From: Vogesella fluminis
GTDB taxonomy: Bacteria; Pseudomonadota; Gammaproteobacteria; Burkholderiales; Chromobacteriaceae
Assembly: GCF_014652335.1 (NCBI RefSeq)
Contig: NZ_BMYP01000022.1
Span: 1-53,197, forward strand
Length of the DNA stretch: 53,197 bases
Direction: 5' to 3'
Below, piece by piece: positions 16,384-25,194 of the stretch (the stretch's first letter is position 1; each line of letters begins with the position of its first letter). A model generated the notes under the pieces. It was not told where the DNA came from and did not search any database. It saw only the letters and a program-made list of their open reading frames with translations. The translations under genes were made by a program, and so were the position numbers.

Positions 16384-17796
16384 ATGTCCCTATCCCGCTT
16401 GCTACGTCCTGCGCTGCCCTTGGCGCTGGCACTGCTGCCGTCGCTGGCTCACGCCAGCGTCAATGGCGCAGAACTGTCCATGCTGTGGGCCGTGCCCTTT
16501 GCCGGCCTGCTGTTAAGCATTGCCCTGATGCCGCTGCTGGCCCCGGCCGTCTGGCACCACCATTTCGGCAAGATCGCCGCCGGCTGGGCGCTGGCCTTCG
16601 TGCTGCCGTTTGCGGCCAACCATGGCCTGGCCGGCGTCAGCCACGACATCCTGCACACGATGGTGCTGGAGTACGTGCCATTCATCATCCTGCTGGTGGC
16701 GCTGTTCGCCGTCGCCGGCGGCATCTACATCAACGGCAACCTGCACGGCTCGCCGCTGCTCAATAGTGGCGTGCTGGCCACCGGCACCGTGCTGGCCAGC
16801 TTCACCGGCACCACCGGCGCCTCGATGCTGCTGATCCGCCCGCTGTTGCGCGCCAACGACAACCGCCGCCACAAGACCCACGTGTTCGTGTTCTTCATCT
16901 TCCTGGTCGCCAATATCGGCGGCTCGCTGACGCCGCTGGGCGATCCGCCGCTGTTCCTCGGCTTCCTCAAGGGCGTCGGCTTCGGCTGGACCATCGAGCA
17001 CATGCTGGCGCCGATGTTCAGCGCCAGCCTGATCCTGCTGCTGGTGTTCTTCGTGCTGGACAGCTACTTCTACCGCAAGGAAAGCGCGCAGACGCTGGCG
17101 CGCGACCCGACCCCGGACAGCCCGCTGCGCATCGAGGGCAAGCTCAACTTCCTGCTGCTGGGCGGCGTGGTGGTGGCGGTGCTGCTGTCCGGCGTGTGGC
17201 AGCCGGGCGTGGTGTGGCAGGTATACGGCCTCGACATCGAGCTGCAGAACGTGGTGCGCGACCTGCTGCTGCTGGCGATGGCGGGTCTGTCGCTGAAGCT
17301 GACGCCACGCCGCTGCCGCGAGGCCAACGCCTTCAACTGGGCGCCGATGCTGGAAGTGGCCAAACTGTTCGCCGGCATCTTCATCAGCATGATCCCGGTG
17401 CTGGCGATGCTGAAGGCCGGCCCGGACGGCGCCTTCGCCGGCCTGGTACGCATGGTGACCGCCCCCGACGGCACCCCGGTCAATGTCGCCTACTTCTGGC
17501 TCACCGGTGCGCTGTCCAGCTTCCTCGACAATGCGCCGACCTATCTGGTGTTCTTCAACCTGGCCGGCGGCGACGCGCAACAGCTGATGGGCGCCGGTGC
17601 CAACACCCTGCTGGCGATCTCGATGGGCGCGGTGTTCATGGGCGCCAACAGCTATATCGGCAACGCCCCCAACTTCATGGTGAAGGCGATCGCGGAAGAG
17701 CGCGGCGTGGTGATGCCGAGCTTCTTCGGCTACATCGGCTGGGCCTGTGCCTTCCTGATCCCGACCTTCCTGCTGCTCACCGTGCTGTTCTTCTGA
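16384..17796 (+). CDS. Sodium:proton antiporter, NhaD/ion-transporter superfamily
   Basis: This 470 aa inner-membrane protein has about 11-12 hydrophobic segments. It shows conserved family stretches NIGGSLTPLGDPPLFLGFLK (about residue 177-196), SSFLDNAPTYLVFFNLAGG and GANSYIGNAPNFMVKA, the last two being the paired half-site motifs of this transporter class. A cleavable-looking N-terminal segment (LALALLPSLAHA) precedes them. It should exchange Na+ for H+; ion specificity is inferred. The reading frame is open far upstream, but that region is the antisense of the brnTA genes, so the ATG at 16384 is taken. The ribosome binding site is weak. It ends at a palindromic motif and a strong terminator. 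Confidence 0.85.
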   Translation: MSLSRLLRPALPLALALLPSLAHASVNGAELSMLWAVPFAGLLLSIALMPLLAPAVWHHHFGKIAAGWALAFVLPFAANHGLAGVSHDILHTMVLEYVPFIILLVALFAVAGGIYINGNLHGSPLLNSGVLATGTVLASFTGTTGASMLLIRPLLRANDNRRHKTHVFVFFIFLVANIGGSLTPLGDPPLFLGFLKGVGFGWTIEHMLAPMFSASLILLLVFFVLDSYFYRKESAQTLARDPTPDSPLRIEGKLNFLLLGGVVVAVLLSGVWQPGVVWQVYGLDIELQNVVRDLLLLAMAGLSLKLTPRRCREANAFNWAPMLEVAKLFAGIFISMIPVLAMLKAGPDGAFAGLVRMVTAPDGTPVNVAYFWLTGALSSFLDNAPTYLVFFNLAGGDAQQLMGAGANTLLAISMGAVFMGANSYIGNAPNFMVKAIAEERGVVMPSFFGYIGWACAFLIPTFLLLTVLFF

Positions 17797-17810
17797 CGCT
17801 GACGCCGCCC

Positions 17811-17842
17811 TTGCGGCCAACCTTGCGCAAGGTTGGCCGCAA
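17811..17842. repeat. Perfect palindrome of the GCGGCCAACCTTG motif
   Basis: Two inverted copies of TTGCGGCCAACCTTGC abut to give a 32-base perfect palindrome 14 bases after the antiporter stop. Other copies are at 45317-45336 and 50371-50401, with single copies elsewhere in the core part of the window. Confidence 0.9.
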
Positions 17843-17844
17843 AC

Positions 17845-17872
17845 AAAAAAGCCGCCCTCGGGTGGCTTTTTT
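17845..17872. terminator. Bidirectional terminator between antiporter and coq7
   Basis: AAAAAAGCCGCC...GGTGGCTTTTTT forms a stem flanked by A and T runs on both sides. It serves the two convergent genes. Confidence 0.85.
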
Positions 17873-17885
17873 CATGCGCTGGCGC

Positions 17886-18509
17886 TCACAGCCGGTAACT
17901 GCTCACCGTCATCAGCTTGGCGGACAGCTTCATCATGCCCTTCACCGGCAGCGGCAGGCGGGCCGCGCCCAGCTGCTGCGCCATGTCGGCGTGTTTCAGC
18001 TCGTCGTCACGCATCTGGCTGACGATGGCGCGGCTCTTGTCGTCCTGCGCCGGCAGCTCGCTGAGATGGCTGTCGAGATGGGCGCCGACCTGATGCTCGG
18101 TTTCCTGCAGGAAGCCGAGGTTCCACTTGTCGCCGAGCAGGCCGGCGGTGACGCCGATCGCCAGCGAGCCGGTGTACCACAGCGGGTTGAACAGGCTGGG
18201 GCGGCCGCCCAGCTCGCGGATGCGGCGCTCGGTCCACGCCAGATGCTCCACCTCCTCGAACGCGGCATGGCGCAACGCCTCGCGCGCCGCCGGATCGCGC
18301 GCGGTCAGCGCCTGGCCCTGGTACAGCGCCTGCGCGCACACCTCGCCGCAGTGGTTGACGCGCATCAGCCCCAGCGCGTGGCGTTTGTCCGCGGCGGACA
18401 GCTCCGCCTCGGCGACATCACGGTCGGGGTGCGGGCGCGCGCTGCTGGCCGGCACAAACAGGGTGCGCAGGCCGCGGTCGAATTCGGAAATCAGCTTGTC
18501 TAGCATCAT
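17886..18509 (-). CDS. coq7: Demethoxyubiquinone hydroxylase (COQ7 family)
   Basis: This 207 aa di-iron hydroxylase carries out a late ring hydroxylation in ubiquinone synthesis at the inner membrane. The carboxylate-histidine iron ligands are visible as [26 protein letters not shown] (ExxH), [13 protein letters not shown] and [10 protein letters not shown], in the order expected for the four-helix COQ7 fold. Length matches bacterial COQ7. It is divergent from ppa across about 105 bases. Confidence 0.93.
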   Translation of the reverse strand: MMLDKLISEFDRGLRTLFVPASSARPHPDRDVAEAELSAADKRHALGLMRVNHCGEVCAQALYQGQALTARDPAAREALRHAAFEEVEHLAWTERRIRELGGRPSLFNPLWYTGSLAIGVTAGLLGDKWNLGFLQETEHQVGAHLDSHLSELPAQDDKSRAIVSQMRDDELKHADMAQQLGAARLPLPVKGMMKLSAKLMTVSSYRL

Positions 18510-18540
18510 GTATGGTTATGGCTCTCATCAACAGACGCGA

Positions 18541-18569
18541 TTATACCTCGGCTGGGCTGCTGTTATAAT
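18541..18569 (+). promoter_or_regulatory. Candidate sigma-70 promoter of ppa
   Basis: TTATAC, a 17-base spacer and a perfect TATAAT (18564-18569) lie 47 bases before the ppa start. Confidence 0.55.
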
Positions 18570-18615
18570 TGCCGGGTTTATTCCTGACGACTCAACCGGA
18601 AAAGGACTTCCACGC

Positions 18616-19146
18616 ATGAATATCGACCTCATCGGCCCGGGCAAGAACATGCCGAACGACGTTAACGTCGTTATCGAGATCACCGCCAACAGCGCCCCGA
18701 TCAAGTACGAATTCGACAAGGAAAGCGGCGCGCTGTGCGTGGACCGTTTCATGGGCACCTCGATGTTCTACCCGGCCAACTACGGTTTCGTGCCGCAGAC
18801 CATCGCCGGTGACGGCGACCCGGTCGACGTGCTGGTGGTGACCCCGTTCCCGCTGCCGCCGGGCGTACTGATCCGCGTGCGCATGCTGGGCCTGATCAAG
18901 ATGGAAGACGACGGCGGTGTCGACGCCAAGCTGATCGCGGTACCGGTGGAAAAACTGTGCCCGATGTACAAGGACATCCAGAAGCTGGAAGACCTGCCGC
19001 AGCTGCTGCGCGACCAGATGGTGCACTTCTTCGAGCACTACAAGGATCTGGAAAAAGGCAAATGGGTCAAAATCCAGGGTTGGGGTACACTGGAAGACGC
19101 CACCCGCGAACTGGAAGAAGGCATCGAGCGCGCCAAGCAGGGTTGA
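18616..19146 (+). CDS. ppa: Inorganic pyrophosphatase, family I
   Basis: This 176 aa soluble enzyme hydrolyses pyrophosphate to phosphate. The metal-binding signature [11 protein letters not shown] lies at about residues 66-76, with ANYGFVPQT before it and KWVKIQGWG near the C-terminus, as in bacterial family I enzymes. The start has AAAGGA upstream and follows a TATAAT promoter; the open frame continues upstream but is the antisense of coq7. A terminator follows. Confidence 0.96.
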   Translation: MNIDLIGPGKNMPNDVNVVIEITANSAPIKYEFDKESGALCVDRFMGTSMFYPANYGFVPQTIAGDGDPVDVLVVTPFPLPPGVLIRVRMLGLIKMEDDGGVDAKLIAVPVEKLCPMYKDIQKLEDLPQLLRDQMVHFFEHYKDLEKGKWVKIQGWGTLEDATRELEEGIERAKQG

Positions 19147-19164
19147 TCCCCCGATGGCCGACAC

Positions 19165-19193
19165 AGCCGGTGGCACGCGCCACCGGCTTTTTT
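19165..19193 (+). terminator. Terminator of ppa
   Basis: AGCCGGTGGC-ACGC-GCCACCGGCT followed by TTTTT. Confidence 0.85.
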
Positions 19194-19218
19194 CATTCCG
19201 TTTTCAGGCAGCCCCACC

Positions 19219-20112
19219 ATGACCCGACTCTCCCTCGACGCCCTGCTGGTACTGGACGCCATCGACCGCCGCGGCAGTTTTGCCGCCGCCGCCGAGGCGC
19301 TGTTCCGCGTGCCGTCCGCCATCACCTACAGCGTGCAGAAGCTGGAACAGGACCTGGGCGTGATGTTGTTCGACCGCAGCGGCCACAAGGCCAAGCTGAC
19401 CTCGGCCGGGCTGCTGCTGCTGCAGGAAGGCCGCACGCTGCTGGATTCGGCGGCGATGCTGGAGCAGCGGGTGAAGACCCATGCCACCGGCTGGGAGGGC
19501 GAGCTGCGCATTGCCATCTCCGCGCTGCTGCCGTTCGCACGCGTGATCCAGCTGGTACGCGAATTCGACGAGCTGGGCGCGCAGACCGAACTGCGCCTGA
19601 CGCGCGAGAACTTCGGCGGCATGTGGGATGCGCTGATCGACGGTCGCGCCGATCTGTCCATCGGCGCACCGGACATGCCGGTGCAGGGCAACCTGTACTG
19701 CCGCGAAATGGGGCGTGCCTCCTTCGGCTTCTGCGTCGCGCCGACCCACCCGCTGGCACAGGCGGACGAGCCGATCCCGGCACACGAGCTGCGCAAGCAC
19801 CGAATCATCGTGCTGGCCGACAGCTCGCGCATGCTGACGCCGCGCAGTGCCTCGATCCAGGAAGGCCAGGCGCGGCTGACGGTATCCAGCCTCGACGACA
19901 AGATCGACATGCAGTGCGCCGGCCTCGGTATCGGCTATTTGCCACTGCAGCATGTGCAAAAACCGCTGGCCGACGGCCGTCTGCTGCTCAAGGCAGTGGA
20001 AGACGCGCGCGATCCCGTGCCACTATATTACGCATGGCAAACCAAGGAGCCGGGGCAGGCGATGGCCTGGTTCCTGCAGCGTTTGCGCGACTTTGACTGG
20101 CAACTGATGTAA
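19219..20112 (+). CDS. LysR-family transcriptional regulator
   Basis: This 297 aa protein has the N-terminal LysR helix-turn-helix (DAIDRRGSFAAAAEALFRVP, then SAITYSVQKLEQDLGVMLFD at residues 35-54) and a C-terminal two-lobe effector-binding domain (from about residue 90, GELRIAISALLP). The effector is unknown. It is not divergent from a metabolic gene, so no target is suggested by position; the next gene starts 7 bases after its stop and may be cotranscribed. Confidence 0.9.
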   Translation: MTRLSLDALLVLDAIDRRGSFAAAAEALFRVPSAITYSVQKLEQDLGVMLFDRSGHKAKLTSAGLLLLQEGRTLLDSAAMLEQRVKTHATGWEGELRIAISALLPFARVIQLVREFDELGAQTELRLTRENFGGMWDALIDGRADLSIGAPDMPVQGNLYCREMGRASFGFCVAPTHPLAQADEPIPAHELRKHRIIVLADSSRMLTPRSASIQEGQARLTVSSLDDKIDMQCAGLGIGYLPLQHVQKPLADGRLLLKAVEDARDPVPLYYAWQTKEPGQAMAWFLQRLRDFDWQLM

Positions 20113-20119
20113 GCACCGG

Positions 20120-20764
20120 ATGGACCTGCCCGCCACCCCCGCCACCACCCTCGACGCGTTGCAGCAGCGGCTGGCCGACTGCGGCCTGCAGCCTGCGGCC
20201 AACCGTGACGGCACGGCGCTGTGCTGGCAGGGCTTGCGCCTGGGCAGCAGCGATAGCGCGGACATCGACATCGAGCTGGCAGCTACCCCGCACCCGGCGG
20301 CACGGCAGTACGGTTTCATGCTCTTCGTCGGCTGCACCCCGGCCTTGCGCGAGCAGGCGCGGCCGCTGCTGGACGCCCTCGCCCCGGCCGCCGGTGCCTG
20401 GCTGTGGTGCGGCCCGCGCGGCGCCGGCCGCTTCTGCCAGCGCGTGTTCGACGCCTTCCTCTACATCAACGGCCCGCTGCTGCGCGAGACGATGCGGCAC
20501 GGCCGGATGCAGCCGGACTGGCCGGCGTTCTTCGCCAGCCAGCTGCAGCTGGGGCAGCAGTTGCTGGCACTGGCGCAGCAGTACCGCCGCGCGCAGCACG
20601 ACGACAGCCAGCCGGATCTGGGCGCGCTGCTGCAGGAATTCGCGCGGCCGCCGCTACTGCACAGCCACTACGCGCTGACGCTGGCGCGACTGCTGGAGCT
20701 GGGCCTTGCCCAGCAGCAGCTGACACAAGCCGTCTTCGAGCAGCTGCTGCGGCCGGCACCCTGA
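20120..20764 (+). CDS. Protein of unknown function, 214 aa
   Basis: I do not recognise this protein. It is rich in Ala, Leu and Gln, with no signal peptide or membrane segment. A central GPRGAGRFCQRVFDAFLY (about residues 94-111) faintly recalls the substrate-binding helix of 6-phosphogluconate-dehydrogenase-like proteins, but no N-terminal Rossmann nucleotide motif is present. It starts 7 bases after the LysR stop, so the two probably form an operon, and it ends before a terminator shared with the convergent reductase gene. Coding is supported by strong GC3 bias and tight packing. Confidence 0.7.
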   Translation: MDLPATPATTLDALQQRLADCGLQPAANRDGTALCWQGLRLGSSDSADIDIELAATPHPAARQYGFMLFVGCTPALREQARPLLDALAPAAGAWLWCGPRGAGRFCQRVFDAFLYINGPLLRETMRHGRMQPDWPAFFASQLQLGQQLLALAQQYRRAQHDDSQPDLGALLQEFARPPLLHSHYALTLARLLELGLAQQQLTQAVFEQLLRPAP

Positions 20765-20781
20765 GCCCGCCATCCATGCAC

Positions 20782-20808
20782 AAAAAAGCCACCTGACGAG
20801 GCGGCTTT
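20782..20808. terminator. Terminator between convergent genes
   Basis: AAAAAAGCC...GGCTTT stem with A and T runs, between the 214 aa gene and the reductase. Confidence 0.65.
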
Positions 20809-20827
20809 GTCATGACCGGTGGCTGAC

Positions 20828-21859
20828 TTACGGCTTGCTGCCGCTCATATCCTTGGACAGGAAGAAGGCGTCGGAGAAGAACTCGTCTTCCGGCAGCTTG
20901 CGCTCGCCGATGAAGGACTTGTGCGCGGCCTCGACCATGATCGGCGCGCCGCAGGCGTACACCTGATAGCCGGACAGATCGTCGAAATCGTCCAGCACCG
21001 CCTGGTGCACGAAACCGCTGCGGCCAGGCCAGTCATGCTCCGGCTGCGCGTCGGATACCACCGGGATAAAGGTGATGTTGACGTTTTGCGCCTGCCACTT
21101 GGTCGCCAGCTCCGCCATGTACAGGTCGTGCGGCGTGCGCGCGCCCCAGTAGAACACGATCGGGCGGGTGATGCCGTGGTGGATGGCGTGCTCGATGATG
21201 CCCTTGATCGGTGCAAAACCGGTGCCGCTGGCCACCATGATGATCGGTTTGTCGGAATCCTCGCGCAGGAAGAAGGAGCCCAGCGGCCCCTTGAAGCGCA
21301 TGATTTCCTTTTCCTTCATGCTGTGGAATACGTACTCGGAGAAAGAACCGCCCGGCTGGTGCCGGATGTGCAGCTCGATGAAGGCGTCGTCGTGCGGTGC
21401 GTTGGCGATGGAGAAACTGCGCTTCTTGCCGTCCTTCATCAGGATGTCGATGTACTGGCCGGCCATGAACTGCAGGCGCTCGGACACCGGCAGCTTCAGT
21501 TTCAGCACCGCCACATCGTGTATCTTCTCGATGCGCTCCACGCGGCACGGCAGGGTCTTGATCTGGATGTCGCCGATGCCGGCCAGCTCGCGCACCTCGA
21601 TGGTGATGTCACCCTGCGGCCTGGCACAGCAGAACAGCGCCATGCCCTGGGCGCGGTCAGCCTCGGACAATGCCTTGTCCTGCACGCCGCCGAGTTCTAC
21701 CTCGCCGGCAACAACCTTGCCCTTACAGGCGCCACAGGCACCATCGCGGCAACCGTAAGGAAGACCGACGTTCTGGCGCAAGGCAGCCTCAAGAATGGTT
21801 TCATGCGTTTCAACCGCAAAAGAATGGCCGCTCGGAAGCACCGTTACCTGACACGTCAT
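20828..21859 (-). CDS. [2Fe-2S] ferredoxin-flavin NAD(P)H reductase (CDP-6-deoxy-glucoseen reductase type)
   Basis: This 343 aa cytosolic electron-transfer protein has three domains. The N-terminal plant-type ferredoxin domain shows CRDGACGACKG (Cx4Cx2C at about 37-45) and a last cysteine in ALFCCARP. The FAD domain shows RSFSIANAP at about 146-154. The NAD(P) domain shows VASGTGFAPIKG and VYACGAPIMV. It resembles AscD/RfbI-type reductases and the reductase parts of oxygenases. No dehydratase or oxygenase partner is adjacent, so its physiological acceptor is unknown. It is divergent from the epimerase-like gene with only about 30 bases between starts. Confidence 0.88.
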   Translation of the reverse strand: MTCQVTVLPSGHSFAVETHETILEAALRQNVGLPYGCRDGACGACKGKVVAGEVELGGVQDKALSEADRAQGMALFCCARPQGDITIEVRELAGIGDIQIKTLPCRVERIEKIHDVAVLKLKLPVSERLQFMAGQYIDILMKDGKKRSFSIANAPHDDAFIELHIRHQPGGSFSEYVFHSMKEKEIMRFKGPLGSFFLREDSDKPIIMVASGTGFAPIKGIIEHAIHHGITRPIVFYWGARTPHDLYMAELATKWQAQNVNITFIPVVSDAQPEHDWPGRSGFVHQAVLDDFDDLSGYQVYACGAPIMVEAAHKSFIGERKLPEDEFFSDAFFLSKDMSGSKP

Positions 21860-21892
21860 CTTGTTCCCTTAAACTTCGCTAAAATGGCCGTC

Positions 21893-22759
21893 ATGCGAAC
21901 CCTGTTGATCATCGGCACCGGCGACATCGCCCGGCGTGCCCTGCCCCTGCTGCTGCCGCACTGGCGGATACTGGCGCTGACGCGCCGCCCGGAAACCGCC
22001 GCGCAATGGCGACAGCTGGGAGCCCGGCCAGTGCCGGGCGATCTGGATGATGCGCGCAGCCTTGGGCGCCTCGCCGGCCTGGCCGACGCGGTACTGTATA
22101 CGGCGCCGCCGCCGGAATGCGGCAATACCGACCCCAGAATGCGCAAGGCCTTGTCGCAACTGGCAAAAACGGGGAGTCTACCACAGCAAATCGTCTATAT
22201 CAGCACCAGCGGCGTGTATGGCAATGCCGATGGCAAGCTGCTGGATGAGTGCGCGCCGCTGCGGCCAACGTCAGCCCGTGCACACCGCCGCGTCGACGCC
22301 GAACACGCCTTGCGCAGCTTTGCCATCGCCCACGGCAGCGCGCTGACCATCCTGCGCGCACCGGGCATCTACGCCGCCGAGCGCCTGCCCGTCACTCGCC
22401 TCCTCAACGGCACGCCGCTGATCGATGCCGCCGAGGACAGCATCGGCAACCATATCCATGCCGACGACCTGGCACGGCTGTGCGCCGCCGCGCTGCAGCA
22501 GCCGCACGGCGGCATCCGCGTCTACAATGCCTGCGACAGCCAGCCGCTACCGGTCGGCCAGTGGTACGACAAGCTGGCCGATACGCTGGGCTACCCGCGC
22601 GCGCCGCGCCTGCCGCGTGACGAGGTGCGCCGGCAGGTGTCGCCGGGGCTGTGGTCGTTCCTGGCCGAATCACGGCGCCTGAGCAATGCACGCGTGCTGC
22701 GCGAGCTGCCCGGCTGCATTCATTATCCGACGGTGGACGAGCTGCTGCGCCGGCTGTAG
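21893..22759 (+). CDS. NAD(P)-dependent epimerase-like SDR protein
   Basis: This 288 aa extended-SDR-type protein begins with the Rossmann motif LLIIGTGDIARRALP and contains YISTSGVYGNADG, an altered form of the active-site region (the usual YxxxK is not obvious). It resembles the YeeZ family, whose substrates are not established. An alternative ATG at 21884 would add three residues; neither has a clear Shine-Dalgarno. The stop is followed by a partial GCGGCCAACC motif and a terminator. Confidence 0.82.
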   Translation: MRTLLIIGTGDIARRALPLLLPHWRILALTRRPETAAQWRQLGARPVPGDLDDARSLGRLAGLADAVLYTAPPPECGNTDPRMRKALSQLAKTGSLPQQIVYISTSGVYGNADGKLLDECAPLRPTSARAHRRVDAEHALRSFAIAHGSALTILRAPGIYAAERLPVTRLLNGTPLIDAAEDSIGNHIHADDLARLCAAALQQPHGGIRVYNACDSQPLPVGQWYDKLADTLGYPRAPRLPRDEVRRQVSPGLWSFLAESRRLSNARVLRELPGCIHYPTVDELLRRL

Positions 22760-22766
22760 CGCCGCC

Positions 22767-22782
22767 TTGCGGCCAACCCTGG
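22767..22782 (+). repeat. Single copy of the GCGGCCAACC motif
   Basis: TTGCGGCCAACCCTGG, one base different from the consensus, 8 bases past a stop codon. Confidence 0.6.
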
Positions 22783-22797
22783 CTGCCACCATGAAGA

Positions 22798-22829
22798 AAC
22801 CCCGCCGTGGCGCGTGCCGCGGCGGGGTT
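22798..22829. terminator. Bidirectional terminator
   Basis: AACCCCGCCG and CGGCGGGGTT form a 10-base stem between two convergent genes. Confidence 0.7.
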
Positions 22830-22852
22830 CTGTGTTATGAGTGGCGGCCGTG

Positions 22853-23161
22853 TCAGATCGCCTCGCTGGCACCTTCGCACGGGCTGGTCAGCCGGTCGCG
22901 CGCCAGTGCGGCCAGTGCGTCGAGATCGTCGTTGAGATGCTGCTGCATATGGCGCAACGCACCGCGCAGGATGGCGCTGGCCAGCAGCGCCTCGTCGCAC
23001 TGGAACACCTCGGCCATCGCGCGCAGCTCGGCGCAGGTTTCGTGGCACAAGGGCAGCGACAGATGGCGCACCGGTTCCACACACAGCAACGCCGCCAACT
23101 CTTGCCCTTCGGCACGGCATTCTTCCAGCTGTTTCACAAAGTCGTGCAATTCATCATTCAT
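22853..23161 (-). CDS. Small protein of unknown function, 102 aa
   Basis: This acidic, helical-looking protein has no signal peptide or membrane segment. I do not recognise a family. Several cysteines are present (ECRAEG, LLCVEP, LCHETCAEL, FQCDE, SPCEG). A good minus-strand AGGTG stretch lies upstream of the ATG. It is monocistronic between a terminator and the divergent trmB gene. Confidence 0.65.
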   Translation of the reverse strand: MNDELHDFVKQLEECRAEGQELAALLCVEPVRHLSLPLCHETCAELRAMAEVFQCDEALLASAILRGALRHMQQHLNDDLDALAALARDRLTSPCEGASEAI

Positions 23162-23357
23162 GTGACACCTCCCGTGTCCGTTGCTACGTCCGCCTTCCCC
23201 TCACACAGCATGGCACATACTGCCGCTTTGCCAAGGTGAATCGGCGGCGGAATTGATCTGCGCCAGGATGCCGCCGGCGGGGCGGCGGCGCAGCCCTACC
23301 GCTGAGGGCCAAGATTCGGTAACATCGCGATCTTTTTGCAGTTTTTGAGTGACGACC

Positions 23358-24038
23358 ATGGAAAATCCGGCCTTCAACCGCGCCATCCGCAGCTTCGTAC
23401 TGCGTCAGGGCCATCTGTCTCCTGCGCAGCAGCGCGCCATCGACGAAGGCATGCCGAAATGGGGTATCCAGTATCAGGCGGCGCCGCTGGACCTGCAGCA
23501 GGCCTTCGGCCGCGCGGCACCGAAAATCCTGGAAATCGGCTTCGGCATGGGCGGCGCCACCGCCGAAATCGCCGCCGGCAATCCGGACAAGGACTACCTC
23601 GGCATCGAGGTGCACTCGCCGGGGGTGGGCAACCTGTTCAAGCTGATCGACGAGCAGCAGCTGAGCAACCTGCGCCTGATCCGCCACGACGCGGTGGAGG
23701 TGCTGGACAACATGCTGCCGGACGGCTCGCTGGACGGCGTGCACATCTTCTTCCCCGATCCGTGGCACAAGAAGCGCCACAACAAGCGCCGCCTGATCCA
23801 GGCGCCGTTGGTGGAAAAACTGGTGCGCAAGCTGAAGCCGGGCGGCTACCTGCACGCCGCCACCGATTGGGAAGACTACGCCATCCAGATCATGGAAGTG
23901 TTCAGCGCCAATGCCGATCTGGCCAACAGCGCCGACGGCTACGCGCCGCGTCCGGACTACCGCCCGCTGACCAAGTTCGAGGCGCGCGGCATCCGCCTCG
24001 GCCACGGCGTGTGGGACGTGATCTTTACCCGCAAGTAA
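23358..24038 (+). CDS. trmB: tRNA (guanine-N7-)-methyltransferase
   Basis: This 226 aa SAM-dependent enzyme makes m7G46 in tRNA. The SAM-binding motif [12 protein letters not shown] lies at about 57-68, LGIEVHSPG follows, and the family signature [17 protein letters not shown] is clear at about 133-149. [12 protein letters not shown] is also typical. The ATG at 23358 follows a GAG-type ribosome binding site; an in-frame GTG at 23349 would add three residues. Confidence 0.95.
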   Translation: MENPAFNRAIRSFVLRQGHLSPAQQRAIDEGMPKWGIQYQAAPLDLQQAFGRAAPKILEIGFGMGGATAEIAAGNPDKDYLGIEVHSPGVGNLFKLIDEQQLSNLRLIRHDAVEVLDNMLPDGSLDGVHIFFPDPWHKKRHNKRRLIQAPLVEKLVRKLKPGGYLHAATDWEDYAIQIMEVFSANADLANSADGYAPRPDYRPLTKFEARGIRLGHGVWDVIFTRK

Positions 24039-24068
24039 GCATCTTGCCGCAGTGTTTTGTGGCGGCAC

Positions 24069-24554
<486 letters not shown>

Positions 24555-24570
24555 GGTGGGTCTCCATCCG

Positions 24571-24576
24571 TATAAT
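24571..24576 (+). promoter_or_regulatory. Candidate -10 box of the DUF1841 gene
   Basis: A perfect TATAAT lies 34 bases before the gene start. No convincing -35 hexamer is visible. Confidence 0.4.
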
Positions 24577-24604
24577 GCCGCTTTTCCGAGTAAATCAGTC
24601 AACC

Positions 24605-25084
24605 ATGATGTTCGCACCCAGCCGACAGGATGCCCGCCGTTTCTTTTTCGATGCCTGGCAGAAGCAGCAGGCCGGTCAGCCGCTGACCGATCTGGAGAAG
24701 CTGCTGTTCAGCGTGATCACGCTGCATCCGGAATACCACGACATGCTCAACCACCCGCAACAGTACGCCGAGCGCGAATGGCTGCCGGAACAGGGCGAAA
24801 CCAATCCCTTCCTGCACATGAGCATGCATCTGGCGCTGGAAGAACAGCTATCGATCAACCAGCCACCCGGCATCCGTGCGCTGTACCGGCAGCTGTTGCA
24901 GCAGACGGGCAACGAGCACGACGCACAGCACGAGGTACTGGACTGCCTGGGCGAGATGATCTGGCAGGCGCAGCGTTACGGCGGCGGGCCGGATGTCAAC
25001 ATGTACCTGTCCTGTATCCGCGGCAAGCTGGGGCAGGATCCGGAAGATACCCCGCGCCTAAACCTGAAAGACATGGACGACTGA
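24605..25084 (+). CDS. DUF1841 family protein
   Basis: This 159 aa soluble protein matches DUF1841, a family common in betaproteobacteria with no known function. Seen features are FAPSRQDARRFFFDAW at the N-terminus, LHPEYHDML and NPFLHMSMHLALEEQLSINQ in the middle. The His/Glu-rich helix HMSMHLALEEQ is conserved in the family as I recall it. The start may be 24605 or 24608. It is divergent from the peroxidase gene. Confidence 0.85.
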   Translation: MMFAPSRQDARRFFFDAWQKQQAGQPLTDLEKLLFSVITLHPEYHDMLNHPQQYAEREWLPEQGETNPFLHMSMHLALEEQLSINQPPGIRALYRQLLQQTGNEHDAQHEVLDCLGEMIWQAQRYGGGPDVNMYLSCIRGKLGQDPEDTPRLNLKDMDD

Positions 25085-25136
25085 GACCGTTCTGACACCG
25101 GCCACTCATTGCGCGGCCGCGCTGCCAGCACCCCGG

Positions 25137-25171
25137 GGCCATCCGGCGATACGCCGTGATGGCCTCTTTGT
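25137..25171. terminator. Terminator between DUF1841 gene and the photoreceptor gene
   Basis: GGCCATC(C)GGCG-ATA-CGCCGTGATGGCC is followed by TCTTTGTT, between convergent genes. Confidence 0.7.
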
Positions 25172-25194
25172 TATGGCCAAGGTCGCCGCCTTTT

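Noticed and set aside
16513-17820. A 435-codon minus-strand frame opposite the antiporter
   Set aside because: Low-complexity His/Gln/Ala/Arg-rich translation, typical of the complement of a membrane protein gene.
17196-18503. A long plus-strand frame running through the antiporter end and antisense of coq7
   Set aside because: It crosses a strong terminator and a palindrome, and both real genes explain the coding signal.
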